A DNA stretch of 64,000 nucleotides from Acetanaerobacterium elongatum. Lineage in GTDB: Bacteria > Bacillota > Clostridia > Oscillospirales > Ruminococcaceae. A program made the translations under genes and the position numbers. This document shows, one piece after another, positions 34,956 to 42,186 of the stretch. Position 1 is the stretch's first letter; every line of letters begins with the position of its first letter. The DNA is taken from the NCBI RefSeq assembly GCF_900103835.1, contig NZ_FNID01000003.1, forward strand, positions 1 through 64,000, given 5' to 3'. The notes under the pieces are model-generated. The model worked only from the letters and a program-made list of their open reading frames with translations, was not told where the DNA came from and searched no databases.

Positions 34956-35462
34956 ATGGAATTGACATCGCGGAAACCGAACCGGTTAAAGAATTATATT
35001 TACAACCGGAATGGGTCGTATTTCATTACAATGTGTGTGAAAGACAGGCACGAAATGCTATGGAAACCTATTGGGGCGCGTATTGCGCATCCGCATGAAC
35101 AAACATTGTCTGATATCGGCGAGGTTGTAAATACCGCAATACAAAATATCCCCACCATATATTCAAATGTGCGGGTTGATAAATATGTTATTATGCCAAA
35201 CCATCTGCATATGATTATAAAATTGTATAGCCATGGGGATGACGGCGGGCGATTGATAATCGCCCCTACAATATCGTCAATCATTCGGCTATTAAAGAGT
35301 TACGTTTCAAAAGAAATCGGCTTTTCTATTTGGCAAAAATCCTTTCACGACCACATCATCCGCAACGAGCAGGAATACCGTGATATATGCGATTATATCG
35401 ACCAAAACCCGCAAAAATGGCAGGAAGATTGTTATTTCACGAAATCTTCAGACCATTCGTAG
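34956..35462 (+). CDS. REP-associated tyrosine transposase (RAYT), copy 1
   Basis: Y1-type HUH nuclease of 168 residues; such enzymes cut hairpin repeats in single-stranded DNA. HUH is H83 and H85 in IMPNHLHMII, and the nucleophile should be Tyr141 or Tyr147 in the helix before DQNPQKWQEDCY. TSRKPNRLKNY and SIWQKSFHDHII are family blocks. The coding sequence contains two repeat-derived parts: 35071-35094 (GCGC-type, degraded) after MLWKP, and 35245-35269 (att/aat type, intact), read as GGRLIIAPT. The stop TAG is the first part of the repeat at 35459. The start is ATG 34956 with GGAG upstream. Confidence 0.9.
   Translation: MELTSRKPNRLKNYIYNRNGSYFITMCVKDRHEMLWKPIGARIAHPHEQTLSDIGEVVNTAIQNIPTIYSNVRVDKYVIMPNHLHMIIKLYSHGDDGGRLIIAPTISSIIRLLKSYVSKEIGFSIWQKSFHDHIIRNEQEYRDICDYIDQNPQKWQEDCYFTKSSDHS
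35071..35094 (+). repeat. Repeat-derived segment inside RAYT 1, first site
   Basis: TTGGGGCGCG, then TATTGCGCATCCGC, resembles the GTAGGGGCGC-type repeat (985, 4446, 6802) with a few changes. It codes for part of PIGARIAHPHE and occupies the same place, after MLWKP, as the intact aac/gtt repeat in RAYT 2. Confidence 0.65.
35245..35269 (-). repeat. Intact repeat inside RAYT 1, second site
   Basis: GCGGGCGATT, GATAATCGCCCCTAC: the exact reverse complement of the copies at 34896 and 35459. It is read in frame as GGRLIIAPT and lies between the HUH motif and the tyrosine helix. Confidence 0.85.
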
Positions 35463-35604
35463 GGGCGATTATCAATCGCCCGCAGGTACATCTCTCTGCT
35501 TTGTAAAACTCCCATACATTACCATTAATAAAAAATGCTGTAATGCCCAACCACACTCTGCATCGCCGTCAGGAGAACAACGGGCGATTGATAATCGCCC
35601 CTAC
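35459..35604. repeat. Pair of att/aat repeats downstream of RAYT 1
   Basis: 35459-35483 is a plus-orientation copy whose TAG (35460-35462) is the RAYT stop codon; 35581-35604 is a minus-orientation copy. They form an inverted pair around a 97-base spacer that holds no gene. Confidence 0.85.
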
Positions 35605-35660
35605 AGTTAATTCCTATACCTCGTTCCTATTTAACCCCAATACCCATCACATATAGATAC

Positions 35661-35698
35661 AACAGCAGCCCCGCCATCCTTGGCGGGGCTGCTGTTTG
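35661..35698. terminator. Terminator of flagellin gene 1
   Basis: AACAGCAGCCCCGCCA and TGGCGGGGCTGCTGTT pair almost perfectly, with TTGTAT on the minus side. The same stem, two bases changed, ends flagellin gene 2 at 39251-39284. Confidence 0.85.
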
Positions 35699-35700
35699 TG

Positions 35701-35732
35701 GTGCGCTTCATGCGCTTATGCGTTCCTTAACA
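35701..35732 (-). repeat. 32-bp inverted repeat arm downstream of flagellin gene 1
   Basis: On the minus strand TGTTAAGGAACGCATAAG, then CGCATGAAGCGCAC, is identical over 32 bases to 39214-39245 on the plus strand. The two copies lie after the two divergent flagellin genes, so they form a large inverted pair around the block. Confidence 0.85.
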
Positions 35733-35789
35733 GATATTTATAAGAGGCGAAGCTATTAAGCGACATACAACCCAAAATCACTTAATTGC

Positions 35790-37082
35790 TTATTTAAGAA
35801 GCTGCAGAACGCCCTGAGGCAGCGAGTTGGCCTGAGCCAGCATTGCCTGAGAAGCCTGAGAAAGGATGCTGAACTTGGTGAATTCGGTCATCTGCTTGGC
35901 CATATCAACGTCGCGGATACGGCTCTCGGCAGCGCTCATGTTCTCTGCTGTGGTGGAGAGGTTCTCGATGGTCTGCTCAAGACGGTTCTGAACGGCACCA
36001 AGATTTGCTCTCTGCTCAGAAACCTTTTCAATTGCGGCGCTGATCTTGGTCATTGCGGCATTAGCGGCATCTGGTGTGCTCATATCGAGCTTTGTAGAAC
36101 CAAGTAGTGAAGCGGAATCCATCTTGTTAATGGATACAGTAATCTGATCGGCAGAGTCAGCGGTAGGCCCAATCTGAAGTGTTAAGCCGTCACCAGCCGC
36201 AGCAGCAGTGGCTGTAACCGTCAGATTGGCTGCATCACCTAACAATGTAATAAGAGAAGAACCTGTTACGAGTGTATCGTCTCCATTAGCAACAGCTGCC
36301 ATAGAAGCGGTTGCAGTAGCTGATGCCTGTACTGTAATCTTGCCAAGACCTACAGAAGAGAAGTCATAGGTTTCCTCTGTACCAGCAGCGCCTAAAGCAC
36401 CGCTTACAATATCCTCTAACTTAAGGTCTGTGGTAGAAACTTCACCGGTTGTGGAATCTGTAAACGATACACGTACATGGGTATCGCCCGCTGCAAGAGT
36501 ATGGAATGTCTTACCATCGGTACTACCTTGAAACGTAAACGATCCGGCTTTGTTAAGACTAACTCCCTCAACTTTTACAACAGAAGCCGCATTAGCTTCA
36601 GTTACATGGCCTTTGCCCCAAACGGCAGCACCGGCAGTATTAAGCGAAGCCTTACCTGCACCCAGAGTACCATCAAACAGCTTAATACCATTAAAGTTGG
36701 AGGTATCTGCCACACGGTCAATCTCGCTGGTGCGGGCATCAACCTCGGCCTGAATCTTTGCACGGTCTTCAGAAGTGATGGTGCCGTTGGTGGCCTTCAT
36801 TGCCAGGGTTTCCATACGACGAAGGGCGGTATGGGTCTGGTCGAGTGCACCTTCGGCGGTCTGTACAAGGGAGATACCGTCCTGAGCATTCTTGGAAGCC
36901 TGCTCGAGGCCGGCGATCTGGGCTCTCATCTTCTCGGATATCGCAAGGCCTGCAGCGTCGTCTGCCGCACGGTTGATTGCGGAACCGGAGGACAGTTTTT
37001 CAAGGGACTTGGATAAGCTGCTGTTGTTCACGGTTAATCTGTTAAGGGTGTTCATGGCGCTAATGTTGTTACCGATACGCAT
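35790..37082 (-). CDS. fliC: Flagellin, copy 1 (430 residues)
   Basis: Flagellar filament subunit. The N-terminal MRIGNNISAMNTLNRLTVNN and the following D0/D1 helices (to about 135) and the C-terminal D1/D0 helices (from about 330, SEQRANLGAVQNRLEQTIEN to the final PQGVLQLLK) are nearly identical to those of the second gene. The middle (about 140-325) is different, with Ala/Thr-rich beta segments. AAGGAGGA lies before the ATG. A sigma-D-type promoter lies at 37161-37187. Terminates at 35661-35698. Confidence 0.96.
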   Translation of the reverse strand: MRIGNNISAMNTLNRLTVNNSSLSKSLEKLSSGSAINRAADDAAGLAISEKMRAQIAGLEQASKNAQDGISLVQTAEGALDQTHTALRRMETLAMKATNGTITSEDRAKIQAEVDARTSEIDRVADTSNFNGIKLFDGTLGAGKASLNTAGAAVWGKGHVTEANAASVVKVEGVSLNKAGSFTFQGSTDGKTFHTLAAGDTHVRVSFTDSTTGEVSTTDLKLEDIVSGALGAAGTEETYDFSSVGLGKITVQASATATASMAAVANGDDTLVTGSSLITLLGDAANLTVTATAAAAGDGLTLQIGPTADSADQITVSINKMDSASLLGSTKLDMSTPDAANAAMTKISAAIEKVSEQRANLGAVQNRLEQTIENLSTTAENMSAAESRIRDVDMAKQMTEFTKFSILSQASQAMLAQANSLPQGVLQLLK

Positions 37083-37121
37083 AAATTTTTCCTCCTTGAT
37101 ATTTTGTCTTTTCGTTAAGCG

Positions 37122-37142
37122 GCGGGAAATTCATTTTCCCGC
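37122..37142 (-). promoter_or_regulatory. Leader hairpin of flagellin gene 1
   Basis: GCGGGAAA and TTTCCCGC pair perfectly over five bases in the 5' untranslated region, about 40 bases before the start. A hairpin at the matching place in gene 2 (37517-37542) has different arm bases that also pair. Confidence 0.6.
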
Positions 37143-37160
37143 GTTTTGCTTACAACAGAT

Positions 37161-37187
37161 ATATCGTACCCGAATAAGAAAACTTTA
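37161..37187 (-). promoter_or_regulatory. Sigma-D (sigma-28)-type promoter of flagellin gene 1
   Basis: On the minus strand TAAAGTTT (37180-37187), 12 bases, and ACGATAT (37161-37167) match the flagellar sigma-factor consensus. The promoter of gene 2 has the same spacing and nearly the same boxes. Confidence 0.8.
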
Positions 37188-37188
37188 G

Positions 37189-37472
37189 AAAATTAATGAC
37201 TAATTTACTATTTTGTTTTTATTAATATTTTCTTGTACTATTTCATTAATTATTAATGTATTCCTATTTTTATTAATTGTTAAGTAAATTAATTGTCGAT
37301 TTACTTTATTGCATTATAAGCCTATAGATAGTACTATTTCATTATTAATAAACTAATTGTATACTGTTCCATATTCATTGTTATTAATTTGAAAATAAAC
37401 ATCTTTGTTAAAAATTATGTGCATTTTGCATTAATATTTTGCCCAATTTCATTAATTTTCCGTTATAATCGC
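37189..37472. other. AT-rich divergent region with ten ATTAAT hexamers
   Basis: Between the two sigma-D promoters lie about 280 bases of strongly AT-rich DNA with no gene. ATTAAT, itself a palindrome, occurs ten times by eye at roughly 20-40 base spacing, beginning right next to the -35 box of gene 1. Confidence 0.6.
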
Positions 37473-37500
37473 TAAAGTTTTCCCCCAGGTGGTTCGATAT
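37473..37500 (+). promoter_or_regulatory. Sigma-D (sigma-28)-type promoter of flagellin gene 2
   Basis: TAAAGTTT (37473-37480), 12 bases, and TTCGATAT (37493-37500). Transcription would start about 80 bases before the ATG at 37586. Confidence 0.8.
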
Positions 37501-37516
37501 ATGTTGTGTAAGCAAT

Positions 37517-37542
37517 CGGGAGGGAGAATGAGTTTCCCACCC
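37517..37542 (+). promoter_or_regulatory. Leader hairpin of flagellin gene 2
   Basis: CGGGAGGGA and TTTCCCACCCG pair with one bulge in the leader. The loop arm carries AGGGAG, which could resemble a CsrA target; flagellin leaders are known CsrA targets in Bacillus, but that link is inference here. Confidence 0.5.
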
Positions 37543-37585
37543 GGCGTACAACAATACAACCCAAAATATCAAGGAGGAAAAACTT

Positions 37586-39166
37586 ATGCGTATCGGTAAC
37601 AACATTAGCGCCATGAACACCCTTAACAGATTAACCGTGAACAACAGCAGCCTCTCCAAGTCTCTTGAAAAACTTTCTTCCGGTTCCGCTATCAACCGTG
37701 CGGCAGACGACGCTGCAGGCCTTGCGATTTCCGAGAAGATGAGAGCCCAGATCGCCGGTCTCGAGCAGGCTTCCAAGAATGCTCAAGACGGTATCTCCCT
37801 TGTACAGACCGCTGAAGGCGCCCTCGACCAGACCCATACCGCCCTTCGCCGTATGGAAACCCTGGCGATGAAGGCTACCAACGGCACCATCACCGCTGAA
37901 GACCGTGCAAAGATTCAGGCTGAAGTAGATGCCCGTACCAACGAAATCGACCGTGTAGCCGAAACCTCCAACTTCAACGGCATTAAGCTGTTTGACGGCA
38001 GCCTCTCCGGCAGCAGCGGCACAGCGAAGATGAAGGCACTCAATACCGCAGCTGGAGCAGATGATGGTTTGTCCTCTTCTGGTACCATTACCTTCACTGG
38101 TGGTGTTGATGGAGTAAAGGTCAGCTTTGCTACTGGTACAGAAGGTGCTTCTTGGAATACTACCAACAAGGAATTAACCATTACTCTTGATGGTACAGGA
38201 AAAACATACTCTGATGCAGATGTCCAAAAGTTAATCGACGCTGCTGTAGCTAACGCTCCTACAGGTGCTGAGAATCTAAAGATAGCGGTTGCTAAAGCTG
38301 ATGGTTCTGCGTCGGGTGGCACCATTACCTCTTCAGATGGTACTGATGCAACCGGTTCTGATGAATTAGCAGCGGATTTCACTGATACTACTACTCGTGC
38401 AGCAACGTTCTCTGGATATGTACAGGCCAGTAACGAGCAGACAATTAATGGTGCAACTGTTACAGCTACAGCTGATGAAGGCGTATTAAGCAATGGTATT
38501 ACCATCAACTTTAACTCAAACAATGGTGATGCCAGTGCATCCTGGAGCACCAACACATTAACAATTACCCTTGATAACAGCAAGACTACTTACAGCGAAG
38601 ACGAGATCAATGCCCTTATTAAGAACGCTACTGGTACAAAACCCGTGGGTTCTGATGGATTAAAAGTATCTATGGATAAGGCAATGCAGAGAACATCAGG
38701 TGCATATGAGGCAACTGCTGCTTCTGCAGACCTCGTTCTTGCCGATGGTGCTGGTGCAGCTGGTGGTGGCTTATCTCTCCAGATTGGTGCTACTTCCAAC
38801 CAGGCCGATAAGATTACCGTTTCAATTGCAAAGATGGATTCCGCCTCGCTGCTTGGTACCGCTAAGCTCGACATGAGCACCCCCGATGCTGCTAACGCCG
38901 CTATTGACAAGATCAATGCCGCTATCGAGAAGGTTTCTGAGCAGAGAGCTAACCTCGGTGCTACCCAGAACCGCTTAGAGCAGACCATCGAGAACCTCTC
39001 CACCACCGCAGAGAACATGAGCGCTGCCGAGAGCCGTATCCGCGACGTTGATATGGCCAAGCAGATGACCGAATTCACCAAGTTCAGCATTCTTTCTCAG
39101 GCTTCCCAGGCAATGCTGGCTCAGGCCAACTCGCTGCCTCAGGGCGTTCTGCAGCTTCTCAAATAA
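37586..39166 (+). CDS. fliC: Flagellin, copy 2 (526 residues)
   Basis: Second filament subunit with the same conserved ends as copy 1. The middle (about 140-425) is longer and contains a visible tandem pair: residues 175-238 and 303-366 both follow the pattern F-x-ASW, LTITLD, TYS-x2, LI-x2-A, P-x-G and LK. So the exposed domain has grown by an internal duplication. AAGGAGGA lies before the ATG. Its terminator at 39251 and the 32-base arm at 39214 mirror those of copy 1. Whether the two subunits are used together or alternately is not evident. Confidence 0.96.
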   Translation: MRIGNNISAMNTLNRLTVNNSSLSKSLEKLSSGSAINRAADDAAGLAISEKMRAQIAGLEQASKNAQDGISLVQTAEGALDQTHTALRRMETLAMKATNGTITAEDRAKIQAEVDARTNEIDRVAETSNFNGIKLFDGSLSGSSGTAKMKALNTAAGADDGLSSSGTITFTGGVDGVKVSFATGTEGASWNTTNKELTITLDGTGKTYSDADVQKLIDAAVANAPTGAENLKIAVAKADGSASGGTITSSDGTDATGSDELAADFTDTTTRAATFSGYVQASNEQTINGATVTATADEGVLSNGITINFNSNNGDASASWSTNTLTITLDNSKTTYSEDEINALIKNATGTKPVGSDGLKVSMDKAMQRTSGAYEATAASADLVLADGAGAAGGGLSLQIGATSNQADKITVSIAKMDSASLLGTAKLDMSTPDAANAAIDKINAAIEKVSEQRANLGATQNRLEQTIENLSTTAENMSAAESRIRDVDMAKQMTEFTKFSILSQASQAMLAQANSLPQGVLQLLK

Positions 39167-39213
39167 GCTACTACCGTTTAAACGTAGCTTAACGCTGCAA
39201 TTTTCGCTCGGTT

Positions 39214-39245
39214 CTGTTAAGGAACGCATAAGCGCATGAAGCGCA
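39214..39245 (+). repeat. 32-bp inverted repeat arm downstream of flagellin gene 2
   Basis: Identical over 32 bases to the minus strand at 35701-35732; see that entry. It directly precedes the flagellin 2 terminator. Confidence 0.85.
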
Positions 39246-39250
39246 CAAAA

Positions 39251-39284
39251 GCAGCAGCCCCGCCAGGGATGGCGGGGCTGCTGC
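39251..39284. terminator. Terminator of flagellin gene 2
   Basis: GCAGCAGCCCCGCCA and TGGCGGGGCTGCTGC pair around a five-base loop, followed by TATATT. Nearly the same hairpin ends flagellin gene 1. Confidence 0.85.
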
Positions 39285-39406
39285 TATATTATTGAATTGT
39301 GAAATACATTTTGTTACAATATCAGTTGCAAACAGAATTGGATGTAAACCTATAGAAGCTCGCATTGGCGTACGCAAGGCCAATATAACACTTATCGGAG
39401 GACAGC

Positions 39407-39949
39407 ATGGCGGAATTGACATCACGGAAGCCTAACCGTCTGCAGAATTACGATTACAGTAAAAAAGGCATGTATTTTATAACCATATGTGTGCAGGAAA
39501 GGCACGAAATGCTGTGGAAGCCTGTAGGGGCGAACTGTGTTCGCCCGCAATCTACACAAATCACTAATTCAACTTTTCTTTTGTCCGACATTGGAAACAT
39601 TATCAAGAATGAAATTGACAAGTTAAGTGCGATTTATCCCAATGCAAACGTTGATAAATATGTTATAATGCCTAATCATGTTCATATGATAATAAACCTG
39701 TCGTGTTCAGAAAAGGCGTGGGAGGAAACCCGCGGGCGAACACAGTTCGCCCCTACAATATCCAGAATCATCAAACAATTCAAAGGCTCCATCACAAAAC
39801 AAATTGGCTTTTCAATATGGCAGAAATCCTTCCACGACCACATCATCCGCGACGAGCAGGAATACAAAGCAGTTAGTGATTACATCGACCAAAACCCGCA
39901 AAAATGGCAGGAGGACTGTTATTTTGTTAGGCCATCCGCCAATCCGTAG
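39407..39949 (+). CDS. REP-associated tyrosine transposase (RAYT), copy 2
   Basis: A 180-residue relative of the enzyme at 34956: same TSRKPNRLQNY start, HUH at H91/H93 in IMPNHVHMII, KSFHDHII, and the tyrosine helix before DQNPQKWQEDCYF. Two intact 25-base repeats of the aac/gtt subtype lie inside the gene and are exactly complementary to each other: 39524-39548 (read as VGANCVRP) and 39732-39756 (read as RGRTQFAPT). The stop TAG belongs to the flanking repeat at 39946. The start ATG 39407 follows GGAGGACAGC. Confidence 0.9.
   Translation: MAELTSRKPNRLQNYDYSKKGMYFITICVQERHEMLWKPVGANCVRPQSTQITNSTFLLSDIGNIIKNEIDKLSAIYPNANVDKYVIMPNHVHMIINLSCSEKAWEETRGRTQFAPTISRIIKQFKGSITKQIGFSIWQKSFHDHIIRDEQEYKAVSDYIDQNPQKWQEDCYFVRPSANP
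39524..39548 (+). repeat. Intact aac/gtt repeat inside RAYT 2, first site
   Basis: GTAGGGGCGAAC, TGT, GTTCGCCCGC; identical to the copies at 39946 and 4395. Read in frame as VGANCVRP just after MLWKP. Confidence 0.88.
39732..39756 (-). repeat. Intact aac/gtt repeat inside RAYT 2, second site
   Basis: GCGGGCGAACACAGTTCGCC, then CCTAC; the exact reverse complement of the first-site copy. Read in frame as RGRTQFAPT. Confidence 0.88.
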
Positions 39950-40022
39950 GGGCGAACTGTGTTCGCCCGCGTTCTTATCAATGGCCTCCGGAAAACCACG
40001 GGAGACCACAGGTCTCCCCTAC
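39946..40022. repeat. Two repeats downstream of RAYT 2
   Basis: 39946-39970 is an aac/gtt copy in plus orientation that supplies the RAYT stop codon TAG at 39947-39949. 39999-40022 is a minus-orientation copy of another subtype with stem GGGAGACC / GGTCTCCC. Confidence 0.85.
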
Positions 40023-40069
40023 ACATAGATTCTGGGGGAAAACCCCGCCCCCTCAAATCACCGAAAATT

Positions 40070-40098
40070 AAAGAGGGCAGCCATATAGCCACCCTCAT
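40070..40098 (-). terminator. Terminator of fba
   Basis: On the minus strand GAGGGTGGC and GCTGCCCTC pair with one mismatch around TATATG, followed by TTTAATTTT, 20 bases after the fba stop. Confidence 0.7.
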
Positions 40099-40117
40099 TA
40101 ATGATATCAACTAATCC

Positions 40118-41152
40118 TTATTTCTTATATAAGGTCTTCCCCGCAGAGTGAAGGTCGTTGCAGGCCTCCATTACGCGCTTGGCCATGCCGCCTTCGGCTG
40201 CCTTAAGGTAGCTTCTGGGGTCGTAAACCTTTTTGTTGCCCACGTCACCGTCTACCTTCAGCACGCCGTCGTAGTTCTTCATCATGTGATCAACCACCGG
40301 GCGGGTAAAGGCATACTGGGTATCGGTATCCACGTTCATCTTAATTACGCCATATTCAAGGGTTTCGGCAATCTCATCCTTGCCCGAGCCGGAGCCGCCG
40401 TGGAACACAAACCAGAACTTGGCATTCTCGCCGAATTCCTTCTTTAAAGCCTCCTGGCCGTCGCGCAGGATCTTCGGGTTAAGCTTTACGTTGCCGGGCT
40501 TGTACACACCGTGCACGTTGCCGAAGGTAGCCGCAAACATATATGCGCCGCCCTCTACCGAGCTTAACTCCTTATATACATACAGCATATCCTTGCTGGT
40601 GGTGTACAGCTTCTCGCGGGGAGCACCCTCGTTGTTCTCGCCGTCTTCCTCGCCGCCTACAACGCCGGCCTCTACCTCAAGCACAATCTCGTTCTTGGCG
40701 CATCTGGCAAGCAGGGCCTTCGCAGTTTTCATGTTCTCCTCCAGCGTAATGTCCGAGCCGTCGAACATATGGCTGTTGAACAGGTTGGGCAGGCCTGCGG
40801 CACGCCTCTTCTCGGTTTCCTCAATCAGGGGAATCATGAAGCTCTCTACCTTGCTGGCCTTGCAGTGGTCGGTATGCAGTGCTACATATACGTCATAATA
40901 CTGAGCCATCAGGTGCACATGGTTGGCAAGCGAAATAGCGCCAAGCGCACTGTTCTTTACGTTAGAGCCGGAGGCATGCTCGCCGCCGCCGGTGGAAACC
41001 TGAATGATACCGTCGCTCTTGGATTCTGCCAAGCCCTTTAAAACGGCGTTGGCGGTTTCGATATTGCTTACATTGAATGCGGGGTAAGCATAGTGCCCGT
41101 CGGATGCTGCCTTGAGCATCGCCTTATATTGCTTATAATCTACAACCGGCAT
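40118..41152 (-). CDS. fba: Class II fructose-bisphosphate aldolase
   Basis: Zinc enzyme of glycolysis that splits fructose-1,6-bisphosphate. The 344 residues fit the class IIA type. Zinc-binding His lies in VALHTDHCK near residue 97, Glu/His ligands in LEVEAGVVGGEEDG and AATFGNVHGVYKPGN, and the phosphate-binding loop in FHGGSGSGKDE. A clear promoter lies upstream. Gene alone between RAYT 2 and the HEAT gene. Confidence 0.97.
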   Translation of the reverse strand: MPVVDYKQYKAMLKAASDGHYAYPAFNVSNIETANAVLKGLAESKSDGIIQVSTGGGEHASGSNVKNSALGAISLANHVHLMAQYYDVYVALHTDHCKASKVESFMIPLIEETEKRRAAGLPNLFNSHMFDGSDITLEENMKTAKALLARCAKNEIVLEVEAGVVGGEEDGENNEGAPREKLYTTSKDMLYVYKELSSVEGGAYMFAATFGNVHGVYKPGNVKLNPKILRDGQEALKKEFGENAKFWFVFHGGSGSGKDEIAETLEYGVIKMNVDTDTQYAFTRPVVDHMMKNYDGVLKVDGDVGNKKVYDPRSYLKAAEGGMAKRVMEACNDLHSAGKTLYKK

Positions 41153-41188
41153 TTTTTTAACTCCTTTAATAAGCTTATTATTGTCATA

Positions 41189-41217
41189 ATTATATCATTG
41201 TTAATACCATTCGTAAA
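41189..41217 (-). promoter_or_regulatory. fba promoter
   Basis: Minus strand TTTACG (41212-41217), 17 bases, TATAAT (41189-41194), 37 bases before the start codon. The remaining AT-rich gap 41218-41523 holds no gene. Confidence 0.7.
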
Positions 41218-41523
41218 CATAAAACGAAAAATAATTCATACATCTGCTTTGATATAATGTCTTCTGAATCATACCGCAAAGCATTATTCAGTCATATTAT
41301 ATACCACAAACTGCCTGCTTATCTTTGAGTGCTGGGGAATATTGGTCGACAAATTTCACAATTTTTATCTTTAAAAATATCGCAAATGTAGATTAGTTCT
41401 GCGAACCTTTGAGAAATCTTGACTTTTCGACAGGTGCATAGTAGTATAAATTCATATTATTAATTATTTATATTGCTTAAAAAGTTATGGTACTCTATAC
41501 AGAATTTGTGAGGTGTATACAGA

Positions 41524-41862
41524 TTGGCAAACGATAAAAAGATTCAGGGCATCCTTGAGCTCGGGCAAAAGGGAAAGCTGGATAAGGTTTTGTCCTATTG
41601 CGGAAACAAAGACCCTGAACTTCGCGAGGGCGGCGCTATGGCGCTGCAATATATAAAGCACGAGGATTCCTTCAATCAGCTGATTATCATGCTGCACGAC
41701 CCGGTGGCTGATGTGCGCGCCGCGGCAGCGAATTCTCTCGGCTTTTCCGGCCGCAAGGCAGGCATTGAGCACCTGCGCCACCAGATGAATAAGGATACCG
41801 ATGCAAATGTGAAGGCTAACTGCCAAAAGTCAATCGCTTCTCTTAACGCAAATGGCCGATAA
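41524..41862 (+). CDS. HEAT-repeat protein, 112 residues
   Basis: Short soluble all-helical protein. Three HEAT units can be drawn: about residues 5-35 (ILELGQKGKLDKVLSYC), 36-65 (ELREGGAMALQYIKHEDSFN) and 66-110 (DPVADVRAAAANSLGFSGRK onward). HEAT arrays are protein-binding scaffolds. The start is TTG 41524 with GAGGTG upstream. A terminator follows the stop. The target is unknown. Confidence 0.85.
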   Translation: MANDKKIQGILELGQKGKLDKVLSYCGNKDPELREGGAMALQYIKHEDSFNQLIIMLHDPVADVRAAAANSLGFSGRKAGIEHLRHQMNKDTDANVKANCQKSIASLNANGR

Positions 41863-41893
41863 ACTTAATTAGAATTGCAGTTCAATGATAAAA

Positions 41894-41932
41894 AAAGCAG
41901 CCCATTTATTCGGCAAGAATGGGCTGCTTTTT
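41894..41932 (+). terminator. Terminator after the HEAT gene
   Basis: AAGCAGCCCATT and AATGGGCTGCTT pair over an 11-base loop and are followed by TTTTTAT. Confidence 0.85.
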
Positions 41933-42186
41933 TATAATTTGTACTTATCACAATTATAAAAACCATACGAAATAGATTTCGTATTGAAAAACCGAGCAAA
42001 TAGCTTGAATTTATGGGTTTTCGCGAAGATTTTTTAAAAAGGTGTTAATAAGTGATTCGTATTGTTTACAATTGGATGGTTTTCAGGTTGAAAGAGACCT
42101 GATATAATAAACAATAACACGCTCAACCCACAGTATAACGGGGTTTACTAGAGGAAGGAAGTCCATAAAACAACGGAGGCGAGGCC

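Noticed and set aside
35790-39166. Site-specific inversion switch with its own invertase
   Set aside because: No tyrosine or serine recombinase gene is in the window. Only general recombination or RAYT action could work, so it is listed as a possibility, not as a switch.
42150-42180. GAGGAAGGAAGTCC, which looks like part of RNase P RNA
   Set aside because: The following conserved RNase P sequence is missing and the gap is too short; it is a leader of dacF.
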